Shown in pieces: positions 49,852 to 62,355 of a stretch of 64,000 nucleotides of DNA. The translations under genes were made by a program, and so were the position numbers. This DNA is from Spirodela intermedia (taxonomy: Eukaryota; Streptophyta; Magnoliopsida; Alismatales; Araceae). Location of the stretch: NCBI GenBank assembly GCA_902729315.2, contig LR746272.1, positions 3,692,035 to 3,756,034 of the forward strand. The letters run 5' to 3'. Within the stretch, counting starts at the first letter, position 1; each line of letters opens with the position of its first letter. The notes under the pieces are model-generated. The model was not told the DNA's origin. It did not search any database and saw nothing but the letters and a program-made list of their open reading frames with translations.

Positions 49852-52800
49852 ATGATGGATGCTTCAGATGATGGGTATGAGCTTATCTATGACTGTCAAT
49901 GCAATGTATAGATGGAAAGATTATTTCCAATTTATGGTTTCTCTTTATCCATTATTCTTTATACTGAAAGAGAATTTTATAAGCATCGCTTATGAATGGG
50001 AATTGGTGCACGGATAGTTAGCCATCAGGAAAAGTGGGAAAAACCCTGATGTATAGCTGCTCATTTGCTCTTTTTTCCCTTCTGTTGTAGTTACAAGCCT
50101 GGACCGGATCTTGAGGAGGATTCTCGCAACCCACTCCTTGATATCTCTTTGACAGATTCAACTGAACTTTGGCTGATACAGTGGCCCATAAATCAGGTAG
50201 CTCTGTCATCTCTGTTTTTTTTTAATTGTTGATTGCGTGTCATTTTCTTCATTTATTATTTTAGAGTTTAGGGTTCTTTCACAGTGAGAACTTTAGCATC
50301 TTATCGTACTCTTTTGTTTTTATGATGCAGTTACAGCCTGATGATTTTGATGGAAAGGAGATATCTCTCAACCTCCATCAAGACGGAGAGTTAGCAAGTG
50401 TTGAAACTTCATCTGGTGAGAGATCACGTAAACCTGTAAATATATTTTTAAAAAGATGACATTTAACAATCCTTACATTGAAATTAACCAATTATGAAAT
50501 GCGTTTTATGCACCAGTGTGGGTTAATGCTGAGGTTTTTCAGTTACTTATCTTGTGGTTTAGGATTTTAATGTAGGTTCTGTGTGATGTTTTTGTTTCAG
50601 TGTTTGTCAGGCATAGAAACTGTCGGAATTAAAAACATAAAAAAGGTAGCATACTCGAATCACAAGCAAGTGACTATTGTAGAGCAATGGCTTTACAGTT
50701 CATTAATTGATTCATTATCAAAAGGGAGCTCTTTTTCTCTTTAACTTTTAAAAGGAATTTAAAAATATTCATTGCTTCCGATGGGTGTTTTCCATTTTAC
50801 TTTTTGAAAAGAAAAAAGTTATGCAAGATAAGCAAATTCGTGCACTGAAGATCCCTGCTGGTATATCATCATTCTTCATGTACGCAAACTTGAAATAAAT
50901 TCATTAGGAGTTTTAAGTATAATCCCTGCTGTTCGCTATCTTGTTAATGTTCCCAACTCATATGGCAGGGAAGTCCTATGATGTGGTCAGCTTTGCAGCT
51001 CAAGAACCAGATGCGACTGTCTTTCTAGGTTCCAGTTCCAAGTCAAAAGTTGGTAGGTATTACATAATTTTTCCCACCGTTAAAGTTTGACTGTAATTTT
51101 TGCCATATCTATCTGCAAAGACTACTTATGTAAGACACTAGGTTTATCTGATAGATTGTCAAATGTAACTATGTAGAGTCGATAAATTTCTTACCTACAT
51201 CCATAATTTCTAACTGGTTAGCAGTCTGTTGTCCAAAAGTTGCTCGTACTAATCATTCATGGCCTACCATAGAAATCACTCACAATGGATTTGGTTGTCC
51301 CTCTCAAAAAGTGTGGCTAACCAGTAGCTTCCTTCCTGTTCGGGTATCCAAGGATGCCAAATCACATAAAGATGTTTAAATGCAGTCAAACTTCTACCCT
51401 ACTCTCTCTCTCTCTCTCTCTCTCTCTCCCCTCCCTCCCTCCCCCTCTCCCCCCCCCCCTCCCCCTCTCTCCGTATATAATTCTATCGTTAATATGTATG
51501 TGTGCATGAATCATCTCTCTGGCAATCTATAAGTCGGTCTGTCCAGACATTACGGGTACAACACTGACTACTGTATGGAGGAAAGAAACATCTGACGTTA
51601 GCATGAGTGTCATATTTACGATACCATTTGTTTGTGGATAATGCTGCAAACCTTAGCAGAAGCTTTTTGGATGGAAATCAAATCAGCCATTTTCAGTATG
51701 AAAGTACCTATGATTCCTTTGAAAGGCAGGCATAGTGGTGACAGTGGAGACTGTTCTAGTTGAATGAAACTTGTCAATATCATAACATGTTGTTTCATAC
51801 CCTTCCCTTGGCGTCAAACTTGATCCTCTGATGTTTCCACACGAAGAGTTACATAGAATGGCATGAATTTTCTTTTCACCTGAGTTATCATATGACATAA
51901 GAAGCTTAACGGGCATTAGAGACCTGGGATCCCACGGAATCATGGATTAATTCAAGATTGAGTCTCTAAAGGAATTCTATTATTGGAACTTATAGTCTAT
52001 CTTCCTGGGTTGTATAGTCAATCCTTGTTTCACAGATCTAATCGGTTTCAGGGTATGTGTGATTTTTACCTCAGGGCATTTTTCTCTGGCTTCCTTATAT
52101 TTCACGGAATGTACTCCTTACTGTTAAAGACAGGGCACAAAATCTGAAGTCCTACTTTCAGACGTTATTCCCAATTTTGGAAGGGTCCTGGTTCTGTGTC
52201 AGTGGAAGTGACCATGATACCTACCTGCAGTTCTTGCTTTTTTGTCAACGCATCTAAGGGCATATAAGATTTTTAAATGGTCATGGCTGTAATTTCATCC
52301 CTTAAGAAAGATACCAAGAAACTAATTGCCATTGCATAGGCCCTCAGACTCGCCAGACGATAGCCTGAGGCAGCTTGTGGGGGGCTACCTTTGAGGAGGG
52401 CTGGAGTGCGAGGGTATGGAAGCTGTAGCCAGGAAAAAGAAATTTTAGAGATTGGCATGATTGAGGTGAAGATATTGCTGACATATCTGTCTGTGGTTCC
52501 TGAGATTCTCTTATGGTAGAAGTGCATAATGTGACTGCTATGGCAAGAATTTTTCTTAGATGCAGCCTGTGTAGGAGCCTATATCCTGAGATTGTATAAC
52601 TTATGTTGCTATTAATATTTTTAAGCCTACATTCTTGGGTCTGATTGTCTGAGAGAGGATTCCATGTCCTGACGGTTGCCGAAATGAGATTCTGATCACT
52701 TTCACGAGTAATGACGCGGGGGGGGGGGAGGAGTAAGTAGAATAGTACAGTCGAATTTCCTCGATGCGATTGATGGAATGACTGTGAGATCGTAATCTGC

Positions 52801-54146
52801 AGTTGCCACGATTATCTTCTCATCTGTTCTCAAGTGATGCTCCTCTTAAAATGAAGATCCTTGGTGGTCCGTGGCGTGGACCTCTTTGTCTCTGCCTAAG
52901 AAGCATAAAGTGTTCCAGAAGTGATCCATCCCGTGACACTTTGTAGAGGAGGCTGAAAAATTCTCATCGTCACATCTGCTGCTTACTGCACAAGTGTAAC
53001 GGCAGGTACCTTAGGTCTTGTGATACATCAGGGACTTCAATCGTCAGAGATTCTCTAGTCATCCTTTAAGTGCAATTTAGATTCTGTTCTGTTCACCTAA
53101 AGCAATGAAAGTTAACTTCCTAATGCCACAGCTTGAATATTCTACTTTAAACATTCTTTAGATGATTGTTGCTTACATCATTTCCATATAATTTTGATGT
53201 TTACAGCCACTCGAAGTTGCTTCCTTCCGAGCAGCGTGGGTTGGGGTTCGCTTTGCTAACTCAGATCTAGGATGCTGAATGTAAATCAAACGATAAGTTG
53301 AAGCCCTAATGTTTTGGGAGCTACTTGAATGAACCTCAAATCAACTTTGTTGATGCTCGCCTAAACATTATTCCAAATAACCGGTGGGTAAACACAAAGT
53401 CTGATGTTTTCTCACCTTTTTTTAATCAAAATCGCCGGCCATTTTTCTGATCTTGGACGGCATTTAACTGTATCTTGAATTTTTTATGGGTGATGTAAAG
53501 ATGTAATTCTCGACCTTTTTCTTGAATTGCATTTAATTTTTATATCAGATGGCAATTAGTTCATCTTTTTTTGACATCCACAACAGCAAATGTGTTTATC
53601 AATCTTTCTTTCATGAAATATTTTTGAATATCTCTCATATCTGACCTCTGTTTTGAGGCTTATCGGCTATTCTTATCTTGAAATTTCGACATTTTATCAC
53701 ATTCAGTGGGAAAAATCTCTCGCCGGGTTTGTTTCGTTCACTATCCGGACCCTGAGGAGCTCGAAAATGCCCGGCCCACCCATTCCAGCCTTAGCAGCCA
53801 GAGATCCGGGGGTAATTCGTTCTCCTACCCACATAATCTTTTACCGGGAGATGAATTGAGTGGCATCCTTGAACGCTGTTCTTCCCCGGCCCGGTGTCTT
53901 CTCACCGGGCATTAATGACCGGCAGCCGATCAACTGATTTATTTCGCTGCTGCAGTTTCCGGGCGGAAGGTATGGAACGCCGCCCATCAAAGCCGGGGAT
54001 CCTCAAAGGAGGGAGGGGATGCCATTTACGGCACATCCCACGATACCCTTACCTCCATGGACAGCATGGGGCCAGGGAGCGTGGATCACTCTCAACAGTC
54101 CAAGCGGAAGAGGCGGAAGGGGGGGGTTGGGACCAGGCCATCCTAG
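49852..54146 (+). CDS. Mediator-associated protein 2-like, 197 aa
   Basis: A small plant nuclear protein that resembles Arabidopsis At5g64680, annotated as mediator-associated protein 2. Its molecular role is poorly defined. Coding exons: 49852-49874, 50091-50196, 50331-50415, 50969-51052, 53707-53811, 53956-54146 (TAG), all GT/AG and in phase, giving 197 residues, about the family length. Recognisable blocks: GYKPGPDLEEDSR and SLTDSTELWLIQWP (about 8-38), GKEISLNLHQDGEL (about 50-65), SYDVVSFAAQEPDATVFLGS (about 73-92), GKISRRVCFVHYPDPEEL (about 101-118), then a low-complexity Ser-rich tail ending in a basic SKRKRRKGG, a likely nuclear localisation signal. Start ATG ATG at 49852 or 49855 cannot be told apart. 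Intron 4 is 2.65 kb and holds a polypyrimidine tract. The last residues run over an eight-G run (54119-54126) and are the least certain part. Confidence 0.85.
51401..51472. repeat. polypyrimidine tract (CT)n followed by C-runs
   Basis: About 72 bp of pure pyrimidine on the plus strand: a CT run and then C-runs of four to ten. The minus strand is a run of G-tracts with quadruplex potential, and the mirror-like purine/pyrimidine bias could allow triplex DNA. It lies in intron 4 of the Mediator-associated gene. Confidence 0.9.
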
Positions 54147-55677
54147 GACCAAATCCCCCTCTGCAACGGCGAAGTTCATCGGTGATGAACCGATTGATGG
54201 AGAAGTTGTGGCCGACGGAAATGGACTGACTGGTAAGCTTGTGTTTGGTCCTGCTATTCATTCTAATGCGCATAGATAGATGAGTTGGAGGAAATTTTCA
54301 AGCTGCTCGTGGTGTTGAAATCATGGGTTTATTTATTATACATTTTAAGTTTTCGCAGCATTTTATTATATATATTCATTAGGAGATGTGTGATGATGAT
54401 GCATGGAGAGATAACCGGTGGGGAGTTCTCTGACAAACAGTGAACATCATAGTCGCTGCTAGAACCCGAAGAACGAAGGTGCCTTCCTTTCCAGCCAGCT
54501 TGCGATCCGATCAAATCTGCTCGCCACTTAATCGACTCAAGCAGTTGACCCCACCTCACTTTGTCGGACGAAACCGCATCCTCGTACCCCGCCCCCCCCT
54601 GTCCTTTATCCGGGCTTCTTGAACCACACAAATTAGTGGGCCTTTTCCTTTATCGTTAGTCCACTATCTACTTACTGGAGGTCATCACTAAACACTGAAT
54701 ACTGTGAAATCACAGGTTCTCCCACACTGATTTCTGCATAGATACCCTGATTAGAATCCATCTGTACAGGAAGATGGGGGAGGAGAGCTGTTTTTTTTCG
54801 GGTAGGAGGGTCGTCTAAAGCGGTAGCAGCTCTGGAAGCTGGCAAGAACCCCAAGAAAAGAGGAAAAAAAGGTCATTTTTTATGCCAAATTTGATCTGAT
54901 CATGCACCCAGTTCCCAATTATAATAATAAGACCGCCCCCCACCACATGGGCGCCCAAGGGAAACAAGTGAGAATGAAGCCTTCCCAGCTCCTGAAGAGG
55001 AAAGGGGGCGATGATCATCCATCTAGAACACACAGCTGCCCAATGGACTCTCCGAGGAATATTATTATTACTGTACAGCAATAATATGTTACAGAAGATA
55101 AATGTCCTTGCTAGGGGAATTCTTAAGAGTACACCACTCTTAAACCACCTACGGCCGCGAATTTGAACGGTCAAGGGATCCTTCAGCCTTGGGAGAAAAG
55201 ATGATGATGCACAGGCTATGCTACCGCTGTCTTTCGGACGATCGTCTAGCCGATGGCGTTTGGTTGCAGGGTGTTCTCCACCTCCCAGCTCCTCGTCCTG
55301 TGGAGAATAACCAGCCATCAGAGGGATGCGACCGCATGGATGAAATTAAGAGAAAGCTGTGAGAGAAGATGACAGTTGTGCGGGAAAATCTCCCAACGAG
55401 TTTAAACCCTCTGGGGATCGGCAGCAAGTGCATGGAATTGAGACCTCTCGGTCTTCAAGAGCCATGGTGGCAGGCGGGGCTCTGATCTTCGTTAACCAGA
55501 GCTGCTCTTTACCAGAAAAAGGGCCGATGGGTCAACGATAGAACTCGGAACCAGGGAGATTCAAAATTCTCCTTGGAGCTGATGGGCTAGATGCCATGGT
55601 TTTGCTAACGGCACCATGTACATAAGCGGGGCGAAATCACTGGCTCCTAGATTCTGTAATAAGATATGGATATCAGT
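54147..55677. other. intergenic DNA between two convergent genes
   Basis: This separates the plus-strand Mediator-associated gene from the minus-strand CRY1 gene and holds the 3' untranslated regions of both. Overlapping frames of up to 167 codons on both strands have no family similarity. No terminator is identifiable. Confidence 0.45.
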
Positions 55678-58600
55678 TCACCTGGTGTGAGAAAGCTGGC
55701 TCCAATTCATCAGCTGGTGAGATGGCTGGTGCCTTCGGATGTAGCTGCCGCCGCCGCTGCCTCCCCCCCCATCTTCCCCCATGAAATGCTCCGAGTGGCT
55801 GGAGACCATCGGCGGCGACCATACGGGAACCACCCCACCGTCTCTCGCCGTCCAACTGCTCGACGACTCTGATGTGGAGTCCGCGGCATCTTCCAACCCA
55901 ATTGGGTTGAACCGATGAGCATTATTATTTTCTCCAACTGGGGCAGCTCCACCCTGGTTCGCTGCATCTCTCAGAGGCTCTGGATGGAAGCCCATGTTTC
56001 CGGGCACTTCTGTTCTGTTGTCGTTGTGGCTGTTCCGAAGATCAACGGAGACCTCTTCATCATCCCTGACCAGAGAAGAAGTCATGCTGGGAACCATCTG
56101 GTCCTCGTTCCTCCGAGCCATGACCCCTGCATTGTTGGCCCTCACAGGCTCCCGTTCAACTTCCATCTGGATATCTTGGGGAAAGTCAATCGGAGCTACG
56201 TCGGAAGAATCGCCGAGGCCTTCTTCAGTTCCATTCTCGACTGTCGCCCTTGAAACAGCCTCCAGTTGCCACATCTCTACAATAGCTTCCTGAATGCGGG
56301 CTTTGGCTGCAGCTATCTCCACAATTGGGAGGGGGTAATTGGATCCCAACTCGATTCCTGCGGCTTGAAGCACTGACTCGGGTGCATTCCAGGGATGGTG
56401 AATCCAGTCAGTGGGCAGCCGGGCCAGTTCAGGAAGCCAACGCCGGACATACTCTCCATTCGGGTCGAACTTATAGCCCTCAAACTGTAAAAGAGATCAT
56501 TTTAAAGAAGGAAAATAACATGAATGCCCCAGACAACATCAAGCCGTCATAACATTTAGGGTAAAAAAAGAGATATATATATTTCATTTTATCAGTTTTA
56601 GACAAAATGATTGGAAAGTTGAGAATTTTCAAGATGGTCACAATGAAAAGAAGATAGGAACTCATCGACTAGGAGACATAGAACTAAATTCTGATCAGGG
56701 TTGTGAGCATGAGACTGCATGTTTGATTAGAGCCTAGAGAAAAATTATCCTTGGAAAATTGGTAATTCATTGAAAGCGTATGCACCTGGGGATTGTCAAT
56801 ACGGTCAAGTTCACGCCCATCAGGGAGTGATCCAGATATGTACTGCCAACCCAAAGCATCACTTTCGAGGTCTGCATCCAACAGAGTGTCCCAGAAGTAT
56901 TTCATTCCCCATCTCCACGGAAGCTGGAGAACCTTGACAAAGAAGCTGGAGACTACAACTCGTATCCGGTCATGTAGCCAGCCTGTTGCCCAGAGCTCTC
57001 TCATGCCTGCATCCACCAGGGGGTAGCCAGTCCTGCCCTGTCTCCACGCTTTAAAATAACCCTCGTCGATCACCCAAGGGAAGAATTTAAGGTGGGCAAG
57101 GAGCGGCCTTTCGTGGCTGCAAGGGTGATTAAAGCTCATGTATCTCGAGTATTCCCGAAGACCAATAGACTTGAGAAACAGGTTGATGCTCTCTTCACCA
57201 TCAACATTTCCATCATTAGCCCAGACGAGCTGCTTCATTCGAACCTGGTGAAAGACCTTTCGGACGCTGATCTCCCCAAAATGAAGATGAGGCGAAAGGA
57301 GAGACGTTGTTGTGCTGTCGGCTTTCTTACGATTCACAGAATACTCAATCAGAGGCCCATTGACAAAGGCAGCCAGTGCCTTATCAGCATTGCGCCAGCC
57401 AGGCGACCATGCGCGAGCCAGGAGAGCATTGCTCCCCTTCTCTGACTCATCCTCAAAGATAAGGTTATCAGAAGAGCACCTCGACATATCACCTACCATT
57501 TGTGCCAAAAATTAGTTCATTAAGCATGTACCAGACCAGCGAGTACCCAAAAGCATTTTCCAAGTTTAACAAAAAAAAAAAAGAAAAACAGCAGTGTCGA
57601 AACGGTGCAGCATGAAGTCATCCATATTGTCAACTTGAGCACATGTCCGATGCAAAGGCGTGAGAGGGAAATACAAGAGTTATATCAATCATTGTGTGAG
57701 GTTTTTCAAGAAGGTTATTCATCTCTGGATGATACTTTTCGATCATGGACCCATCTATCTCCAACAAATAAAATTTTACGCCGTTGAAATCGTTATAGCA
57801 TGCATTTCGAATTGACAACCCTAGAAAAAATGTTTTATATATCTAACATAAATAGAAAACACCTAACTTCAAGTTTCACAAGTTGCCAACTATTTTTTTT
57901 ATATGAACACCTAGTAGTAGTACACTCATGGGTGAGTATACAAATGCATATTATGTAACACAGTATGTTTATAATTTTAAATATAAAACATGAAGTTAGT
58001 TTATGATTTTAAATTAAAGGTAACATGGTATGACATAAGAGCAAGATTATGGAAGAATCTCTGAATGCTGCCGAGAGAGAAAAATTTATAGCTCATCTTT
58101 TGGCCCAGAGCCAGAATGTTGAAGCACAAGACGCCAGATTCATACAAATGATTCAAGTTCATCAGAGTTGGTCTTCAGAGTAAAGATGGAATTAAGACAG
58201 AGAGGAGACCAATATGCGGCAGTCGATAATCAACTAACGCTGGATATTGGTAAACCTTTTATTTCTTTTGAAGAAAAAAAGTTGAAAAAGGCTACGCAGA
58301 GAAGATGCATTAATCATTTGGGTCAAATAAACAGTTAGGGAGAACATAACTAATGAAGCAAAAATAACAGCATCTGCATTTATATTTCATCTAAGAAAGA
58401 ACTTCGGAAAATATAGCTGATGTACGTACCTGGTATTATTCTTTTAGGTGGGAGCAACGGGGCCGTAGGATCGTACGGCATGCTGAGGCATTTGTTCCAG
58501 AAATTAGCAAAAGTTGAAAATGGTCGACCTTCATCATCATTAACTTCCCAAGGTTCATAAAGCAGATCTGCATTGAACGATCGCACTGTTATCCCTTGAG

Positions 58601-60894
58601 CAGTTAGAAGCTCCTTCAACCGGTGATCCCTGACAAGAGATAGCGGATCTACAAAAGAAAGAAAAGGCATCAAATGTTTAATAAAAATTCCCAAAATATA
58701 CCTGAATACTCGGAACACATATGGGCTGAATTTCAAGGACGCATCAGGAGATGAACTACTTGAGCCACGAAGTTGCCGTAAAAAGCGAAAATAAATTTTC
58801 TTCTTGCTAATATAGGCCAGTCCAATTCCATGAGATTGTAAAATAATCATTTTATTCTATCAAGAAATGATAAGGTCCATCCACACTCACTAGCACTGTT
58901 TCTCAAAAAAAATTTGAAATGCTGAATTTTCATGATATGAGATGACAGTATCTGTTGCCACACCTCATTGGCCCATGATGCAGATCACAGATTCATGATA
59001 ACCTTTGAATTAAAAAAACTGTAATCAATTAAGTACCTACCGGGAATAACCTTCTCATGACCCGTCACACATTCTTTGTTCATCTAATTCATCTATCCCC
59101 CACGTTAAAGAATAAAAATGAAAATAAACCCCCCGACTGGCTCAACCCCATAGGGCCAGATAATTGAGCAGACATTTTTGAAAAAATAAAATCAAAGATA
59201 AACCCTCAGTGATGGTTGTCTAAATGGTGCGCCCCAGCACCAATTTCCATAAAAATCATGTGATTTTTTTTTCTATGCATTGACTACAATTTTCGCATGG
59301 AAGCATTAACTACATGCAAATCGCTCCCACATATGAGACATTCATTTGAGAACCACGGTTCTAGAAAAAGTCTATTGTTTTAAATGGTACAAAAGCACCC
59401 TTCAAGAGGAGGTGGGTGAGTTAAGAAAAAAGGGAGAGAGAGAGAGAGAGAGTCTTGTCTCCAGTTGCTATTAAATAAATCTTCCTTGTATTGGAGTCGA
59501 TTAACCTCAAACAGTGGCAGGCTCCGTCACTCAAAGTCAACCACTGGGCAGATTCCACTGCCATTTCTTGTATTTACCAACTATCACCATTGGCCAGGTC
59601 CCAGTTTTGTTTCTGGTGCTTCTTGTTTTCTCTCACAAAAAACCCGCTCTGAGAAAAATCAGCTGCCAGATGGGATAACAAGCCAAGAATCTTCCTGTGA
59701 CTAGTTCACACCAATGCTGGAAGTACTCTGAGGCAGTGGGAAGTGTATACATCAGCCTTCTCCAGGCAAAAAGGCTACCTCGATCATACTCTGAGAAGCT
59801 TTATGGCATGAGAAACTTCTCCTCACTGAACGTAGAAAGTCTTCGAGCATCCCAAAAACTCCCCACTGAGCTTGCAGCTATCAGGAATCTTATCAGTGGA
59901 TGCATCCTCGGGATGGAAGTATTGATCTCCTGTGAAGCCATTGTCCCCGAGTCCTCAACTTTCAAAGATCTGGCCCTGGACTCCAAATTATTTCCCAGAA
60001 GATGTACTAGAAGCAGATGGTAACACCCACTGTCCCCCACCTCCCCCCACCCTCAAATCACCTTAAAAGAGAAATTTTTGGTTGTTCAATCGATTGCCAT
60101 GAAAGAAACTACCTTATTTGACCAGTTAAATCGATGTATAATTTATATGGATAGGCATCAATATTTACTTCAACCTGAGAAAATCAGAAAAGACGAAGTG
60201 CCTAGAGGTGAAAAAAAATGAGGAAAGGAACTACGTGACCCTCCGCCTGTTCATTAGGAAAGCTGCAGGATAGCCTCAAAAATTCAAGCCACCATCCCCT
60301 ACCCTTCCCCATCAAACCCTAAAAAGGAGGGAAATCTTTAGAAACAGAGAAAACCCATCGTTATCAAATGATGATGGAGCACGGAATGAGAAAATCCGGC
60401 GAAAAAGGGGGGAATTCATATTCTATACATACATACATACATGCATATATATATATATATAGATATATATATTGGTAAAGAGAAGAACCGAATCGGACGC
60501 ATCAAACGGCAGATAAATTCAATGGAGACGAAGAAGGAAGGAATTTTCACTGACCGTAGAGGTGATTGAAGAAGACCTGGGTCGCCCCGGTAGAACGGAC
60601 GACATCCAAGAGGCTGGAAGCTGTGTCGGACGACCTCTTGGTGACGAGAGTGGTGCCGAGGCTCCTGAGGGAGCAGTCCAGGTGCCGGAGGCTCTGGCTC
60701 AGCCACCATCTCGACGCCCTCCCGGGGTAGTAGTGTCCCTCTTCCTCAGGGGCCCATATGAAGACAGCCACCACGTACCCGGCCCTCACAGCCGCGGTCA
60801 GGGCTGGGTTATCCTCCAACCTCAGATCCCTCCTGAACCATACCAACGTGGTGGCGGCGCCACCACCTCCGCCGCCGCCGCAGCCGCCAAGCAT
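55678..60894 (-). CDS. CRY1: cryptochrome 1 blue-light photoreceptor, 690 aa
   Basis: Flavoprotein photoreceptor controlling blue-light growth responses. Coding exons, minus strand: 60894-60555, 58648-58430, 57492-56786, 56484-55678 (TGA), all GT/AG and in phase, 690 residues against 681 in Arabidopsis CRY1. Residues about 15-170 are the photolyase-related domain (TLVWFRRDLRLEDNPAL, VVAVFIWAPEEEGHYYPGR); about 187-495 the FAD-binding domain (LSPHLHFGEIS, TGYPLVDAGMRELWATGWLH, LLDADLESDALGWQYISGS, HPWNAPESVLQAAGIELG); and 495-690 the C-terminal extension. That tail carries the plant DAS motifs: DQMVPS (about 550), acidic RDDEEVSVDL, and STSES (about 625-629), ending NWSQLSHTR. DQMVPSMTSSL and the ending assign it to CRY1 rather than CRY2. 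The N-terminus is unusual in a run of eight glycines broken by no other residue (MLGGC then G x7-8). The gene is convergent with the Mediator-associated gene. Confidence 0.96.
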
Positions 60895-61552
60895 AATTCT
60901 TCCCGTAGCCTCCTCAGCTCCGCACGAGGACGGTCATATCACTCATCATCTCCATCTTCCGGCGCCCGAATCTGTGCTCGTGGGCTGCCCGCAAGGAGGC
61001 GGGGGAGGAAGGGAGTCCTGCGGGGTGAAGTGACCTGCAGCAAAGCCCGCACCTCGGTCTCTCTGGGGAGCTTCGATTTCTCCTCCTGGCTCCAATTGGC
61101 CGCCAAAGGCCCCCACCCCAGTGGATATGGAGGGCTGAATGATTGGTTTTGCTTGATGGGTGTTTTTGACTTTAACCCCTCCAACACACCCCCCCTCTCT
61201 GACCCATCAACGGTGATGGAGAGAATCTCCTGCCGCCATTAATCCCTCAACATATTCCGTTCCCCGCAGCAAGGGTTTTGTCCGCTGCAACTTTCTGCCA
61301 TTGGTGTACTCCAGTCTCCTGCTTCCAGTTTTCTACCCCTGTTAAATGAGAGGATCGCCAACCCTTCAGCAACTATGGGGATGCACCAGTTTCCAAATTT
61401 ACCATCTTTCCTCCCCCCAGTGGTCCGTTCTCATATTTACTCGCAGATCTGGGGTCGGCCTGGGGCTCGGCTCATAAATGTTCTTCAGGTCTTCGCTATA
61501 AGTGCCCATTATTTGGAATACTACTTTCTCTTTCTAGAAAGATCACGACAAG

Positions 61553-61554
<2 letters not shown>
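60895..61554 (-). other. CRY1 5' leader and promoter region
   Basis: GC-rich DNA upstream of the CRY1 start codon. The plus-strand frame at 60562-61242 overlaps CRY1 exon 1 in antisense and shows no family similarity. No unambiguous TATA box or light-response motif could be fixed by eye. Confidence 0.4.

Positions 61555-61598
<44 letters not shown>
61555..61598. repeat. CT microsatellite
   Basis: An uninterrupted CT run of about 44 bp, roughly 660 bp upstream of the CRY1 start codon. Confidence 0.95.
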
Positions 61599-62182
61599 AG
61601 TGACCCAGACGATATGCCGCCTTCAAAAATCTAAAGGCTCACCGATTTCGCCGGTCTCTTTTAGATCTTTTTATCATGGATATGACATGATTTAAATTGC
61701 TCATTTCCATTCTCTCCCTAGAACTCATGACCGCCGTGAATTCCTTCTCTTTAACAGAGAATACACGTCATGAAAGAGTGGCTCTCCGCCGAATGAGGGG
61801 AGGCGCCTCGTGGCCTGAAAACGCTTCGAAGAGACGACACGGTGGCTTCTTGTCGGGGGGTGGAATACCTGTCGGACCACTCGTATCCATTGGGAGCCGA
61901 TAGAGAGAGAAAGGGAAAGTAGAGAGAGAGAGTATCAATTCACACAATAAAGGGTATACGCGCCCAGTTCATGGCGGTCTTATGTTCTTGAGAGAGAGAA
62001 TTTCCCTTTCACTCCCCTGTTTTCTGGATTTCCTTTCGGCGGCATCAGATTTCCAGAGAGAAGCCGTCTTTTCTGACGAATTCCGCTTGAATTCTGCACG
62101 GACGGCACTGTATGATCGATCCTCCGGGACAGTCAACAGCCTGCGAAAAGTCACCACACAATATCCCGATTTTTCTGGTCTA

Positions 62183-62184
<2 letters not shown>

Positions 62185-62222
<38 letters not shown>
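62185..62222. repeat. GA microsatellite
   Basis: An uninterrupted GA run of about 38 bp. A second one lies 93 bp further on. Confidence 0.95.
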
Positions 62223-62226
<4 letters not shown>

Positions 62227-62311
62227 TCTGGAGCTTGCCAAATGGTTTGACTCTAGATTGTGCTCCCATGATGTCTTAGGCAAGATCTTATCAACAATCC
62301 CGAGACACATC

Positions 62312-62314
<3 letters not shown>

Positions 62315-62353
<39 letters not shown>
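62315..62353. repeat. GA microsatellite
   Basis: An uninterrupted GA run of about 39 bp, followed at 62637-62652 by a short CT run and at 62730-62744 by a short GA run. Confidence 0.95.

Positions 62354-62355
<2 letters not shown>

Noticed and set aside
54815-55318. 167-codon minus-strand frame downstream of CRY1
   Set aside because: It lies in the presumed 3' region of CRY1, has no recognisable motif, and overlaps other equally long frames.
55915-56293. Plus-strand frames antisense to the CRY1 C-terminal exon
   Set aside because: They are shadows of the real coding exon.
33164-60894. Functional gene cluster of CAMTA, Mediator-associated protein and CRY1
   Set aside because: The three are ordinary single-copy-type plant genes with separate promoters and mixed orientation. 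Nothing in the sequence links them beyond adjacency.
60562-61242. 226-codon plus-strand frame antisense to CRY1 exon 1
   Set aside because: It mirrors the GC-rich CRY1 exon and promoter and matches nothing.
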